Assembly: GCA_916613615.1 (NCBI GenBank)
Contig: OU744720.1
Location: forward strand, 73,559,338-73,623,337
Direction: 5' to 3'
Source: Steromphala cineraria
Lineage: Eukaryota > Mollusca > Gastropoda > Trochida > Trochidae
DNA: 64,000 nucleotides
Shown here: positions 1-11,716 of the stretch, piece after piece
Position numbering within the stretch: position 1 is the first letter of the stretch
Layout of the letters: every line of letters starts with the position of its first letter
Notes under the pieces: model-generated
The model's database searches: none
Told to the model about the DNA's origin: nothing
What the model saw: the letters and a program-made list of their open reading frames with translations, nothing else
Made by a program: the position numbers and the translations under genes

Positions 1-460
1 CTTATGAAATTTGGAATAGATTTAGATAATTTACATACAAAGTTTTTGATATAAGCCGAAACTCAATCAATCTATTATTTAACGATATACACAGTGAAAT
101 CTGCTTAAACATAGATTTTTAAAAATCCCTTGTTGGTTCAGAAAACAACTTGTGCAAAGTTAAATGCACCTTTTGTTTCAAATCTACGCCATGTTTTTAT
201 TCTAATGTTACAAATTAATACTTCATAATTCGCATAACAACATAAGTTATGTTTTAATCTTAAATCCATAAATTTGTATGAGAACGCGAGGAAGTCATTT
301 ATTCATGTTTTTTATATGTAAATATGGTCTTAAGCCTGTTGCATAACAAGAAAATTTGAACTTTGTCTAATATTTCTATTCAGTAACTTGTCACATACAA
401 ATAAAGATAATTAACTTGAATAAATTAAACCCGTGATTTACAAGAGCGTCGATAATCAAT

Positions 461-1325
461 CAATCTCATTAAAATGATATCTTAATTGCTTCACTACGTT
501 ACGCAGATTAAAGATCTCACAAGGCCCCGTAAGTCCAGCCGTCAGGGTAACCTTTGACCGCTTGATCCACCAATCAAATCGTATGTCTCTTAAAAAACAC
601 TTCAAGAGATTAAAGCGATTTAACACAGTACAGCCCAAATGATAAAATGATAACTTATGACCTTCCGATTTTCCCAAAAAGCAGTGTTAGGTAATTTGCA
701 TAAGTCGTAACATTCACTAATTCAATTGTAATGTTTGACTATTTGACAGAACTGAATTCTTTCTAATTTGCATATGTACATCGAATATATGTGATATCAA
801 ATCAACAAGACTTTATCTAATGTTTTTATGTCAGTTCTGGTCTTCTCATTTGTGTTAGTATATTTATGGCTATAAAATGCAACGAATGTAATGAGCATAA
901 CTCGTTTCATATAAGATTTAAAGGGAAACGTTTATATAACGTTACTTTTCCAAAAATAGCATCTACAGCTTGCTGTTTGAATTTGCCCCGTTTACGGTGA
1001 TTTCTTCGATAATGATAACATTTAAGTATTTACCTGGACGTTTTTGGACCAACAAATTGATAGGAGCGATATAAAGCACAGTTTGAATAATTCATTCGGA
1101 CATAACAGGAAATATTTGTTGTCGACATTTAGAAATAGTCGGAAATGTTCGTTTTTCGAGTTCTGAAGATTAGATATGAATTCCCGTCACCAGCAACCCA
1201 AGTTACGGGGCAAAGTCGCTGATTGGCTGAATCAAAGGATACTCTGACGGCTGTTATAACTGAGCCTGGTAAGATCTACATGCGTAGCGTAGTGTAGCAA
1301 ATAGATCATATTTTAATAAGATTGA
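461..1325. mobile_element. Non-autonomous Mutator-like (MULE-type) DNA element
   Basis: Two long inverted ends face each other. The left reads CAATCTCATTAAAATG inward and the right ends in CATATTTTAATAAGATTG. Homology continues about 115-130 bp inward on each side, through the shared block CACTACGYTACGCA and the shared block CAGCCGTCAGRGTA. The 9-bp sequence ATAATCAAT stands directly outside both ends (452-460 and 1326-1334), as a target-site duplication should. Long terminal inverted repeats plus a 9-bp duplication are the hallmark of Mutator-like elements. No transposase is encoded: the 73-codon minus-strand frame at 456-677 runs through the inverted repeat and is not a gene. Class assignment is inferred from end structure only. 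Confidence 0.72.
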
Positions 1326-1335
1326 TAATCAATTG

Positions 1336-1717
1336 TTTTCAATTTACCGGCACCATTTTGGACAATAAGAAATTAGACTCAGACTTGCACAATAAACCGC
1401 CTGCAACTCGGAATCTCGCCAAAAATGGGTTAATGGTACCCAAAGGTATACCCTTTATTTCGAACAATTTCTTAACTCGTTACCACCATGCATGATAAAA
1501 AAACGCGAAGTTGTTTTGCTTTGTTTTTCTGCATCAGAAGACGACTGCTAAAGCGTCGTCACGTGACCCGACCCAATGACACGGAAGGTACTGCAAAGAA
1601 CATCATAGCAAAGTCACAGCTGCTAAAAATTTCCACACCATGTTCGAAATTTTCGAGTTGCAACCCAAAAAATTTTTTTTAGAATTGTCTCATTTTTTTG
1701 GCTCGAAGCTATACATA
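1336..1717. other. AT-rich spacer, no gene recognised
   Basis: This stretch holds a short open frame (1488-1682, 64 codons) without recognisable similarity. Its end runs into a poly-T tract. Nothing here can be supported as a gene or an RNA. Confidence 0.5.
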
Positions 1718-2170
1718 ACATCAAAATCATTTGACAAAATAAATATTTGTTGACTCATTATGTATTCATATAATAGCTTTACATTTGAAAATGACTCTCT
1801 GCTGGAGATATATTATCATATAGTTTATCTAATTCATTTTACACTGATTTACGTTAGCAGCAAGTGCCTTGATGTCATGATAGTCTATCCGATCATTCCA
1901 CATGAAATAGTAACCCCTTAAGTTTAATGAAAAACAGAAATAGAAACAAATGACAGACAAATGCTTGAATCGTAAATAGAAACAATTTACAGAAGAACGT
2001 CTCGAACATGTTACTTATCTATGCCCGTCTCAGATTTAAGTCAATCACTGTTGACATTTCGTGTTGACATGCATACATTGATGGATTAGCTATATAGACA
2101 GTCATGACAACAGACATTTGACTAATAAGATTAGTATTCATGTGAACATGCGTCATCACAAGACGTAGAT
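1718..2170. repeat. Diverged duplicated block, copy A (partner 38424-38893)
   Basis: The segment aligns over most of its length with 38424-38893 in the same orientation. Shared stretches include GTCTATCCGATYATTCCACA, AAGTTTAATGAAAAACAGAA and AATTTACAGAAGAACGTCTC. The last third (from about 2035) carries a shorter motif, TTGACATTT followed by GATTAGTATTCAT, that also recurs near 35300-35440 and 45690-45812. No inverted ends or target duplication are evident. It looks like paralogous locus sequence, although an old dispersed repeat is not excluded. Confidence 0.7.
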
Positions 2171-3928
2171 ATTTAACGTGTCCCCATAGATATATATTTG
2201 AAACATGGACATGTATTGTTTCGATTGTTTTGTAGATAAAATGGCAAACTATTGTTCAAATCATAATCATTTTCAAAAGAACATAAAACATGATGTATTT
2301 TGATAAACAAAAATGAAATTGTTGAAATTGCATTTTATTCAAACTTGAATTCAAGGTCAATCCATCCAGCATATATGTCTGCGCGTTATGCTCAAATGTA
2401 TCCGCTGATATCATCAAGCAAAAATGCAATGTCTTGGTGTGAATACCAATTCTTTTTTCAAGGGTGTCAATAGTTTTGACAAAAATCTTCACATATAACT
2501 CCTGATCTCCACAGTGTACATAAACCTCGTCGTCGTAAAAATTTAATCTGCTCAATCTCATTAATCTATAAATTTATATGTCTTGTAAAAAAACCTCTCT
2601 ACTCAATTTGCACTTGAGCAATAACATATATCAATCTTACTAGTTGCATATACTGCAGGATTGTACTCTCAAATTCATGAATTACTTTCATTATGATAGT
2701 ATTGTTTGTGTGCTTCAAAAATTCAAATTAAGTAGCGGTTAAAAAATACTAACGGACATCCATTTTGAAAATTATTACACCTTTAAATCATGAATATTGA
2801 ACAATATTTTAAATGACACTCAAATATGCCCAAGACCAGTAAAGATCATAACCTGAGCGAAACTTCCAAGGGTTTGTGATGTCATCATATATCTCACTCA
2901 GTATTCCTGTTGAATCTTAATCCTGATTTGTTCATCAATTAGAGTAACCAAGGCTTGGTCAATCAGCGATAAACAATATGATCTTAATAATTCCCTGCCA
3001 TGAGCATTTACCATTATTTATTAATCAACAATTAGCGGTTAACCTATGGCTATTAAGGAATCTAATAGTTCCAATTTCACTTGTCTTTGGTCACCCTGTA
3101 CATTCGTATGTAACGCAATACAGACTTGATGCATTTGACGTTCATGAGGTCAGGCTGAGATAGCTTGACGATTTCATGGCACCAATGTTTTTGCTCACCT
3201 TTCTTGCACGTTTCTCTTTCTAAAATGCATGACAATTTGTTCATTAAAAGTTGATATTTAAAAATTTGGGGATAATGTGCTTTAAATGCGATGTTTACTG
3301 TTAATATTAATAACTTTCATGACGTGGTAATTTTCTATGCCGATGCGTTTATTTATCTGTTTTGTATGATCTGCAAAGGACAGTAATTACATCTTGAGTC
3401 TCTTTGATCGTCCATATATTACATTTTACCGTTTTATGCTCATACTTATAAATTATGTGATGCACTTTTAGACACGATATGCAAGAAACTTGATAAGCAG
3501 AACATTCAACCATGTCTTAAAATAAATATTATGCAGTTTTTCTTAGTCTTAACTAGAATATGTCATGATCAGTTATCCACCCTACTCAATGGCATAGTAA
3601 GTAATCGTCCTTATATAGTTTAGGATATTCATAATGAAGGTTTTAATCTTTCTTTACTAATATAATACATGAGAAAGAGTTGTGACTCAGGTATGGTTCA
3701 TGAAAGATTCTATATCATCTTTTTGATAAAAAAAATGGGACAGTATGGTTTAACCTTGGCTTCTATCAGCTAATATGTAGAAGCATATTGTACATAATAA
3801 TCTGCAATTATTTTTGTTATGTAGGGTTATATCCAATGTTGTCATTCAGTTATAATGTTGCAAGTTATGAGATTTTATTCTGTCAATGGCAAGGAAACAA
3901 ACTTTTGTGTGACATACAATTTATTTGC
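2171..3928. other. AT-rich sequence, no gene recognised
   Basis: Short frames of 101 codons (2256-2561, minus) and 61 codons (2978-3163, plus) are of the length expected by chance at this base composition and resemble no family I know. I see no inverted ends, splice-flanked exon or RNA fold here. Confidence 0.5.
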
Positions 3929-6900
3929 TTAAAGGAATATTCCAATGCAAAATGAAATTCGTGCTAATTAAAGAATATATATTTCATAAGCCTTCATTAT
4001 TTTCAAAGAATTTTTAGGTATTCGGTGAAGCCCATAATAAAAATTTGAAATCTGAATTTCTACTATTTAACCGGCCTCACGGGCGCCGCCATTTTGCAGT
4101 CTCGATTAGCAAACGAGAGCGAGATTTGGGGCGCGTCAAACACCACGAAATTAGGAGACGCCGTTAGATTCAATGTTGGGCGATGACGGCCCGTCAAACA
4201 TAAGACTACAACAACTGTCACGACTTCAGTAGAGACGTGCCGGGTGCAGAATTATCTACTTCCATGATACCCCAAGCAATAAAAAAACATTCCTGACCAG
4301 CAGACTGCTGCAAAACCCCAGTACAGGTTGGAAAAGATCTCCCAACTTCGGACGCCACAAGGTTAGAACACTGACATTTTAAAATAATTTTCAAAGCTTA
4401 AAAAACAATGCATTAAGTTGAAATCAAGTTTAAAATGACCTTGCTGAAAAAAGTACATTTGTAAAAATAAATCTTATGTAACAGAATATTTTTTTTAAAT
4501 CAGTATACCACTACAAAAAAAATAATTAGGCTCACTGACCGGACAAGTCGAAGCGAATCCTAAAAAGCGAACCCGCGATGATGGTTCGTAATCAAAATTA
4601 TCTTGTATATATCAACCAAAACACCATTGATTGATTAGAAAGAGGGCAAATTTTACATTTGGTGGATTTTTATTGTCTAAGTTATTTTCGTGTTTTATAT
4701 TATATAAATCATGGCTTGTTTGAGGACGAAAACATTTTTATTGATTTAGGTGTCGCCGGTACGAAACTAATTTTGATTACGAATCACTGAGGCACACGTT
4801 ATGTATGAAAATTAATAGTCGGAATTATCATGATTGTTGTTATGTTCACTTACCATCAAAGAGTGCGTTCTTGTTAATTATTTACCAAAAAAATATTTCA
4901 GCTTAAATGGAATTAAATGGTATAATATCATTAGTATACTTGAACGATCAGTAAGGAATGGTGTTTAGAATAATTTTTAAAGTATATCAATTCATAGGTA
5001 AGGATTAAAAATATGCTCACATAATTTCTTTATATTATCGAGTGCTTTATATCTAATTTGCGATGATGCAGCTGAATAATTCATATGGTGAACAAACTTT
5101 TTTGAGGTCTTTTCTAATAATATATCTTTTTAATAAATAAAATTATTCAACTATGATTTTTTTATTGAACAAAAGGGTATATCTTAATGATCTGCACAAA
5201 TTATCACAGCATGTGTCTTTTAACCCGATAAAAACGTTTTGCAAATTAGTAGATTCAGCTAATTTACTTTATTTTTGTTATTTGTTGAAAATGAATAATT
5301 TTTGTTATAGATTTGAAGGATTATACAACGATTGAAACACGACAACAACTATAGTTTTCGTTTCCAGACCGACACGAGGCTTTGTGAAATCAACAGATCA
5401 AACATGTGAACGACTACCATATAAAAAAGCCATTGTGACTAGGAGAAAATAAAATATCATTCAAAATATAGTTTCTTCGTTTTTGAAGGACATAAAAAAT
5501 ATTATGTAAACGTCTTAGTGATAGATAGTATGTATACAACAGGTGAATTATTTATATACACGGGCTTGTATTAGATTTCAAATAAACGGTTTCTACTTTG
5601 ATGGTTGTAATTTTTGGTAAAAAGGAGTATTTATGCAGTCGGAATATGGGAACATATTTCAAATACTATATTCAAGCCCATATTTTAATCAGAAAAAATA
5701 CTACGCACAAGACAAGATATAGGGTAAACTGACCGACGCTCGGACAGTGTTTCGATCCAAAACATTTCAACAATTGTTGTCAAATATTATCTGAAGAAAA
5801 TAAGTTTAGGCAAACTGTGTTATTAACAATAAAGATTTCTACATATTTATGGCCAAAATTTGCAAAAATAGTTTTAGATTACAGCCGTGACGGGTAAAGA
5901 TACGCACTTTCACAAAAGTTAACCTAGTAATTGCACATTAAGTGTTATATTGTAATTTTTTGTTGTTTTCACATCTTTTTGAAATTTTTGAAGATAATAA
6001 GAGGTTTCAGATTGCTGTAAAGGAGTAAAATGTTGAACAGCGACACAAAACAGTGATATGTTTGTACAAACCGACAAAATTCCTAACAAATTTATAGTCT
6101 TCAAATATTTTCTCTTCTCCCAGATCAAATGTCAATGGAAACCAATTCATTGATCCTACAATCCATTTGTCATTTCTTAAACTTATTAAAACAGTTTTAA
6201 ATCTATAAATATTATAAAATTGAAAATGTTAGGTGTATTGAAAACCTGCCTGCGTATCTTTAGCCTACCTTTCCGGACCTTCCCGAAATAGGGGGTAGTC
6301 GTTAGAAAGCTTTGACGGTCGTTCACAAAATAAGTTCAACAATATTATTCTACATTAGAATTGTGAACTCAACAATAAACTTTCACATGGACATGGATTT
6401 TCTTAAATATCGTGTATTTTCCTGACATGACTGATCATTTATCTCTTAGGTGCGTATCTTTACCTGTCAGTATTGTACCTGAAAATAACGGTTTTATTTA
6501 TGAATACATGTAGCAACCCGCCCTAGGTTCGGAGAGTTTTGCCCTGTAACTTCGGACAGTACCATTAGCTCGTATGCACACAGGTTTAAATTTTATCAAA
6601 ATGGTTCATATGATCACCAAGCATGCATTTAGTCATCTATGTATAACAGTATAGCATTTTTTCGCAAACATGAATCAATATTTTAACTAACGCGTCATTC
6701 TTTCCGATGGTAAAATTCGGGCAGCTCTACATTATCTGAGCTTTGAACAAACATTTACATAAAAACAAATCCAACATCGTTTTGAACTTTTGATAAAAAA
6801 AAATTAGGGTCTAAATATATATTCCTTTTTAAAAAGCGTAAAAGAGCAGCGCAGACAAAGGATAACGTCAGTTTGTTTGCAAACTCTACTGCACATACAA

Positions 6901-7105
6901 GCTCCTTGCACCGAATATCTGGTGTTTGAAGGACGCCATTTTTACCGGGAACATGGCTGCGCCCGTGTCGAGCGAAAGTGGCAATTTCTGAGTCATATCT
7001 GCAAGTAACTAATCAACCAAAACGTTTAATAATTTGTGAGAACGGTCTTTGATACTCAATCTACTATTAGAAAAAAAACTAATTCGCACTGGAATATTCC
7101 TTTAA
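3929..7105. mobile_element. Non-autonomous DNA element with TTAA ends, about 3.2 kb
   Basis: The left end reads TTAAAGGAATATTCCAATGC and the right end, reverse complemented, reads TTAAAGGAATATTCCAGTGC. Weaker inverted similarity continues inward to a GC-richer segment on each side with a GCCATTTT/GCCATGTT motif (about 4080-4100 and 6930-6960). TTAA flanks both ends, compatible with a piggyBac-type TTAA target or a TA target extended by the symmetric ends. The interior holds only short frames (5153-5335, 5919-6128) and no recognisable transposase, so the copy is non-autonomous. An alternative is two smaller elements of the same family that landed 3 kb apart in opposite orientation. Confidence 0.6.
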
Positions 7106-7189
7106 CTAAATATGATGAGGAGGGATTCAGAGAATATTTCGTTTCATGTTTTGCATGTGCTTTAGCGGCACAATGACAAACATACAGAG
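7106..7189. other. Spacer between TTAA element and duplicated block
   Basis: Short AT-rich interval with no feature visible. Confidence 0.4.
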
Positions 7190-7410
7190 AGTATAAATCT
7201 GGTGTTTTCCAGACTAGACCTCATCTTATATGCAGGCTTCTTGGGGAACATTTGAAAGTCACGTTACCTCCACTCAGGAAATGGAGTCTGACAGAGATTG
7301 GCTGATGGTTAAGTCTGCAGACCAATCTGTCATCAACTGGCACCTTTGACATACTTGTAGTTGCATCAAGACTATTCACTGGCATATGAATGACATTGAC
7401 AATCTTGTTC
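7190..7410. repeat. Diverged duplicated block (partner 50360-50560)
   Basis: The two segments share TTTTCCAGACT, then CTCATCTTATATGCAGG versus TTCATCTTAAATGCAAG, and continue with scattered matches for about 150 bp in the same orientation. On the minus strand the 7.2 kb copy encodes a short frame, MSKVPVDDRLVC..., and the 50.4 kb copy encodes LPVHDILVIR... in the corresponding phase. A decayed exon on the minus strand is therefore possible, but it is not proven. Confidence 0.5.
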
Positions 7411-9869
7411 CTTAGTTCTTGTGAAGGTAACGTATCTTAGGTTTTTTAGTACCTGTTGATGTAAGGAAAGTTTTTGTCAGGATCATGAATCGTAATCAAG
7501 TAAAAAAACTGCATTTTTGTCGGTTATATAGATTATAAGAAGACGTTGGCAATTCACCTGATAATTGCTGATACACTGGTGACACTAATCTTACATTGTA
7601 TCTAGTACATTCTAACTTAAAAGTGTTTTCATTCGTAATAACATACATTTATGTCTCCCCAATACACCATGCTACAGAAACTTCCGTTCAAAATGATAAA
7701 GTCCAAACTGCTGCCATGGAAACCAAAAATATGATTTTGAAAAGAAAGCCCCCAAAAGGCAAATTTACAAGATAGGAAGAGGATGCATACTCAATTTGAG
7801 GAAGATTGCTCAAGTAGTTTCAGAGTTATGCTCCGGAAACTAACTCTTCCCTTCAAATTAACAAAGGCCAAACTGTTACAAATAATTGTTGATTTTTTAA
7901 AACAAATCCTTTCTTATAATCGATGTTTTTCATAATCTGTAAACTGTAATGATAACTACATTTTACAAGATATTTTGATATATGTTAAAATAGAACATAC
8001 ATGTATTTCGCAATTTGACATAATTCATTTCTGCAATGATAATTTGTCTTCAAATAGTTTCAGCAACACATGTGCACATGAAGAATGTTTAAAGTATCAT
8101 TCTTGATTTACCTCACTTATTAGCTGTCCATATGACAAAGCAATGCAATCGGAATGTGATACAATTTCAGCTACCATTGTTTAATGAAACCTGTAACAAT
8201 TTGACCCTCTGAATCAATGAATCTCTTTATTAGATTGCCAAAAAAAAGAATGAAAGATGTAATATCAGAATTGTAGGTTTACTATAATTGATAACATATT
8301 TTGCTTTCTATTAAACTTGTAATAATAATAATGCTTAAAAAACGATTTATCATCTCAATTCTATCTTAATACAAATTGTGACGGTATTGTGAGTCGTCAA
8401 ATGTTAGTTACATGGATGATTTAAACATCATCAAATCAATGGTATATTGAAGAATTCTATTTAATGTGTTATGTAGGAGCCTCAGTTTTAGAGATTTTGT
8501 TGTTGATCGAAAACAGTACAGTATTCGAGGTATGAAAATCTGCAAGCTGAATAATCCATATACGGCAACAAGCAATGTCATTCAGTACAGTAGTAATGCA
8601 TCAACATTCAGTGTAAAATGTATGTGTCATTTTACGTCATTAAATAAATAAGACCTAAGACATTTTTCCTTTATCTTTATCCCTTTGATGTTTGAAGTAT
8701 CAGTTTTCAGATAAGAATTCTTTGAAGTTGTTTTAATAACGAGTTGTCTGACTATTGATTAGCTCTGTTTTGAATCAATAGAACCCTTCATCTCGTATGT
8801 CTCCACGTATTCTTTGCAAACAATTGGTAAGAATTGTTTCAATTCAATTCAATCGAAAGTCTTTTCATATAATCGTTTCTAAAGATATTAGTACTGGAAT
8901 CTCTAAACGGAGAAAAGTCGAAAGAAATTATATGGTAATGCACTCTTTTTTATATCCATTTGTCATCATGGATATATCTCATTGAAAAGGAGTTGTGAAA
9001 CATAAATGGATGTGTCTCTTCTCCTGCTAATAATGTAATTAGATATTTAAGTGAAGTTTTGGATATTTGATTCTTTCTCTAACTTCCCTTGTGCATGTGT
9101 TCTCCTGGTTAAAGTGTACAATTACTCACTTTCTATAATAATCAAATTACTTGTGCATATCAATTGTTTATTAAAGTAGGATAGCAGAAATATGCCAATT
9201 GACATTTGAAATCGTTCTCTTATCTTACCAAACAAAACTGCATGTCTTGGAAAACTTTTTCAAGGAAAATAAGGTCTTTTCAAATAAACTGCAAAATTTA
9301 CCTCAGAGCATAGTAATTACCAAATATGACAAGGGAAACATTATTTATCATTGGATATTTTTCAGTTGTACCGTGACAAATACTTATTTCTCTATGTATT
9401 AAATGTAATATAATAAACCTAGGATCAGCGCATATACACTTTCTTTATCACATCAGTAAGTGTAGCTGTTCACATTTGCAGTATAAACTGATTTGTCTGT
9501 GCGTGATGGCTTGTACCTTTTTCATCTATCGTCTGATATTGGAATGAACATCATATTGTTCTTACGATTGACATCTCTCGTTCGTCTTTTTGGCACTTTG
9601 GTCAGAAAGCATTACTTACAATTAAGAATATTTTGCTAAAAAATCATCAAGTTTAATTTTGAAACATCATTAACTGATCTTCAGTAAATAGATGTGGTTG
9701 ATCTATATAATGTATGAAGGGTGTTAATCTAATCATCAAAGCTGATTTAAAAAACAGTGCCAATTGTGGCACATATATATAACTTTAAACTATTTTTTTT
9801 TATAAATACACCATATGTAGATGAAATAAAATAAAATACAGGAATTGGGAACATAAACACATTCATATT
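7411..9869. other. AT-rich sequence, no gene recognised
   Basis: Only short frames occur (61, 62 and 67 codons near 8466, 8797 and 9199). None is flanked by convincing splice signals or resembles a known domain. No inverted-end element was resolved. Confidence 0.45.
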
Positions 9870-9915
9870 ACATGTAGCTAACTAGCGCTTTCAGCCATGT
9901 CGGCTTCTTCAGGTT
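9870..9915 (-). ncRNA. Hammerhead ribozyme-like motif of Penelope-like retroelement type
   Basis: Read on the minus strand, this carries CTGAAGA (9906-9912), then a 4-bp stem AGCC/GGCT around a 5-nt loop (9893-9905), then GAAA (9889-9892), then GCGCTAGTTAGC. The order CUGANGA, stem II, GAAA is the conserved hammerhead core. The very short stem III after GAAA resembles the minimal hammerheads known from the ends of Penelope-like elements. No reverse transcriptase or GIY-YIG frame is visible nearby, so if real this is a solo or truncated element end. Stem I is not convincing, so in-cis activity is doubtful. Confidence 0.5.
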
Positions 9916-11351
9916 AGTTTTTAATGTCAGTTGTCACGTTGATTTGACGTCATAGTGGTAGGTAAGTCGTAAGACAAGTTCATAGGAAATCTACATTTTA
10001 GCATTAAAGAGGTTATGCAATGTACTTTTTCTAAGAATGATAGATCAATATCTCTAGTACTATTATCTATGAGAATGCAATGAGCATATAATTGAGACAA
10101 TACAGACATAAATTAGACTTTTAATCAGCATTTTATACCCGGTTTTTAGAATGCCGCCGAAATACACAGGCGAACGCTTTGAAAACTCATTAGGGCGTGA
10201 CGGCCCGCCAACCGGGCCTGTCTCAATTTGCGTGTGTACCATAAAGTCTGGAGACAAACCTCCTTCAAACCAAACGATTTATGTGTTTATTTCAGATTAA
10301 TAAAAAGGCAAGAAGCAAGTACGATCATATCTAAGAACATACTCTGTACTACTTTTGTTGACGGAATCGCTTTGATGGATGTGACTGAACCAATATTCGG
10401 AATGTTATATGCAAAACAGTGTGATCTCAAATATAACATTGTTTCATTTTCGATACGAATTGAAACCTTATATATCTTGAATAGATCAACCACTGTTAAA
10501 TAATGTTTAATTATTTTATTATTGATATGTGTTGTAAAAATACGGACATTGATCATAACATACTAAAGATAATCAATCAACTGTGGCGCCTATATTTTCA
10601 TAAGAGAAAAATATCATAATAAATAACATGAAACCGTTCACACTTTTCCTTTTGTTTCAAACCATCATGGTAAAATTATTCACAGTCTATTGGCCTCTTT
10701 AAAATATATTGATAGTGCAATAAACTCACACAAAATTAACATTGTAGGTATTCGATTGTAGAAAGTAGTCGGTTTGTTCACTGAAAACATAAACAATTTG
10801 TTATTTGTCACCGTCGGAAATAATAGTCAGTGTATGTTATGTAAGATTCAGCAAACAACAGACAATCAGATTATCACTCTAACGGACATGTCTAGCCATA
10901 ACGGCGCCAATTTAACAAGGCAGTCGCCTTTTTGCGTCATTTGATAGGGTTTTGAAATATACGATATTACATGTTTATACAATGATCATTGGCTTGATTA
11001 CATCGTTATTGAGTCGTCGGATATCTAAGCTTTCGGAATATACAAAAATTGAGCGTTTTTTGTGAATATTTGTATGTTAAACAAACGATTAAAAAGGTGT
11101 CATTTCCCGTTGAAAAATGATCATTAGGTGAAACTACTCGCCTACTGCTACGTCACAGTAGGTAGCCACGGTCGGGCCACGCTTCAGTGACCACAGATTC
11201 TGTTCGCCGGGGCTAATTAGGCAGTGTATTTTAAAAGCCGTATTTAGGCAGGTTGCCGTCCGATTTCGAAAATTCAAAGTTGACTCTCATTCAAATTGCA
11301 AGCAGCTTTTTATGAATCCCGAAAGTGGCCTTAGACCATTTCAGTCCCCCT
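9916..11351. other. Non-coding sequence with a GC-richer patch; possible element remnants
   Basis: A GC-richer patch at 10135-10260 (with GACGGCCCGCC) and another at 10900-11345 stand out from the AT-rich surroundings. The second patch ends in CAGTCCCCCTTTAA, directly abutting the MITE at 11352. That looks like the end of another TTAAAGG-type element whose opposite end I could not find. Frames of 89 and 91 codons on opposite strands at 10228-10556 overlap each other and are probably chance. Confidence 0.4.
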
Positions 11352-11716
11352 TTAAAGGAACAGTAGCACGTTTTCAGGCGGAATATAAAGTGATGTCAGG
11401 AAATGAAAATTAATGGTTCCAATTGAAAGACAATGTATTTAAACTAAATGGAGCAGTAATAATTCCGAAATATAACGTAAAGTTTAGCCATGCGATTTCT
11501 TTTCCTTACACAAAATGAATTAAAGGTGTTCACACAAAATGGCCGCCAATGGATTTTATGTGAATCTTCATGCTTTTTTCCTCTGACTATGGATGATTGG
11601 CTTGTGTAATGAGATTTTTGACACTGTCAAAATAATACATTAAGCATTAACTTGCAATTATCAGTGAAAAATGTTAAACATAAAATTATCAAAACAACGT
11701 GCTACTGCCCCTTTAA
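11352..11716. mobile_element. MITE, 365 bp, TTAAAGG ends, copy 1
   Basis: The ends are inverted: TTAAAGGAACAGTAGCACG on the left and CGTGCTACTGCCCCTTTAA on the right. A second copy lies in opposite orientation at 54742-55107 and matches along its whole length, for example at GGTTCCAATTGAAAGACAAT and TAACGTAAAGTTTAGCCATG. Flanking TTAA fits a TTAA or TA target site. It has no coding capacity. Confidence 0.88.

Noticed and set aside
10228..10556. Overlapping 91- and 89-codon frames on opposite strands
   Set aside because: Mutually overlapping, of chance length, with no similarity or splice context.
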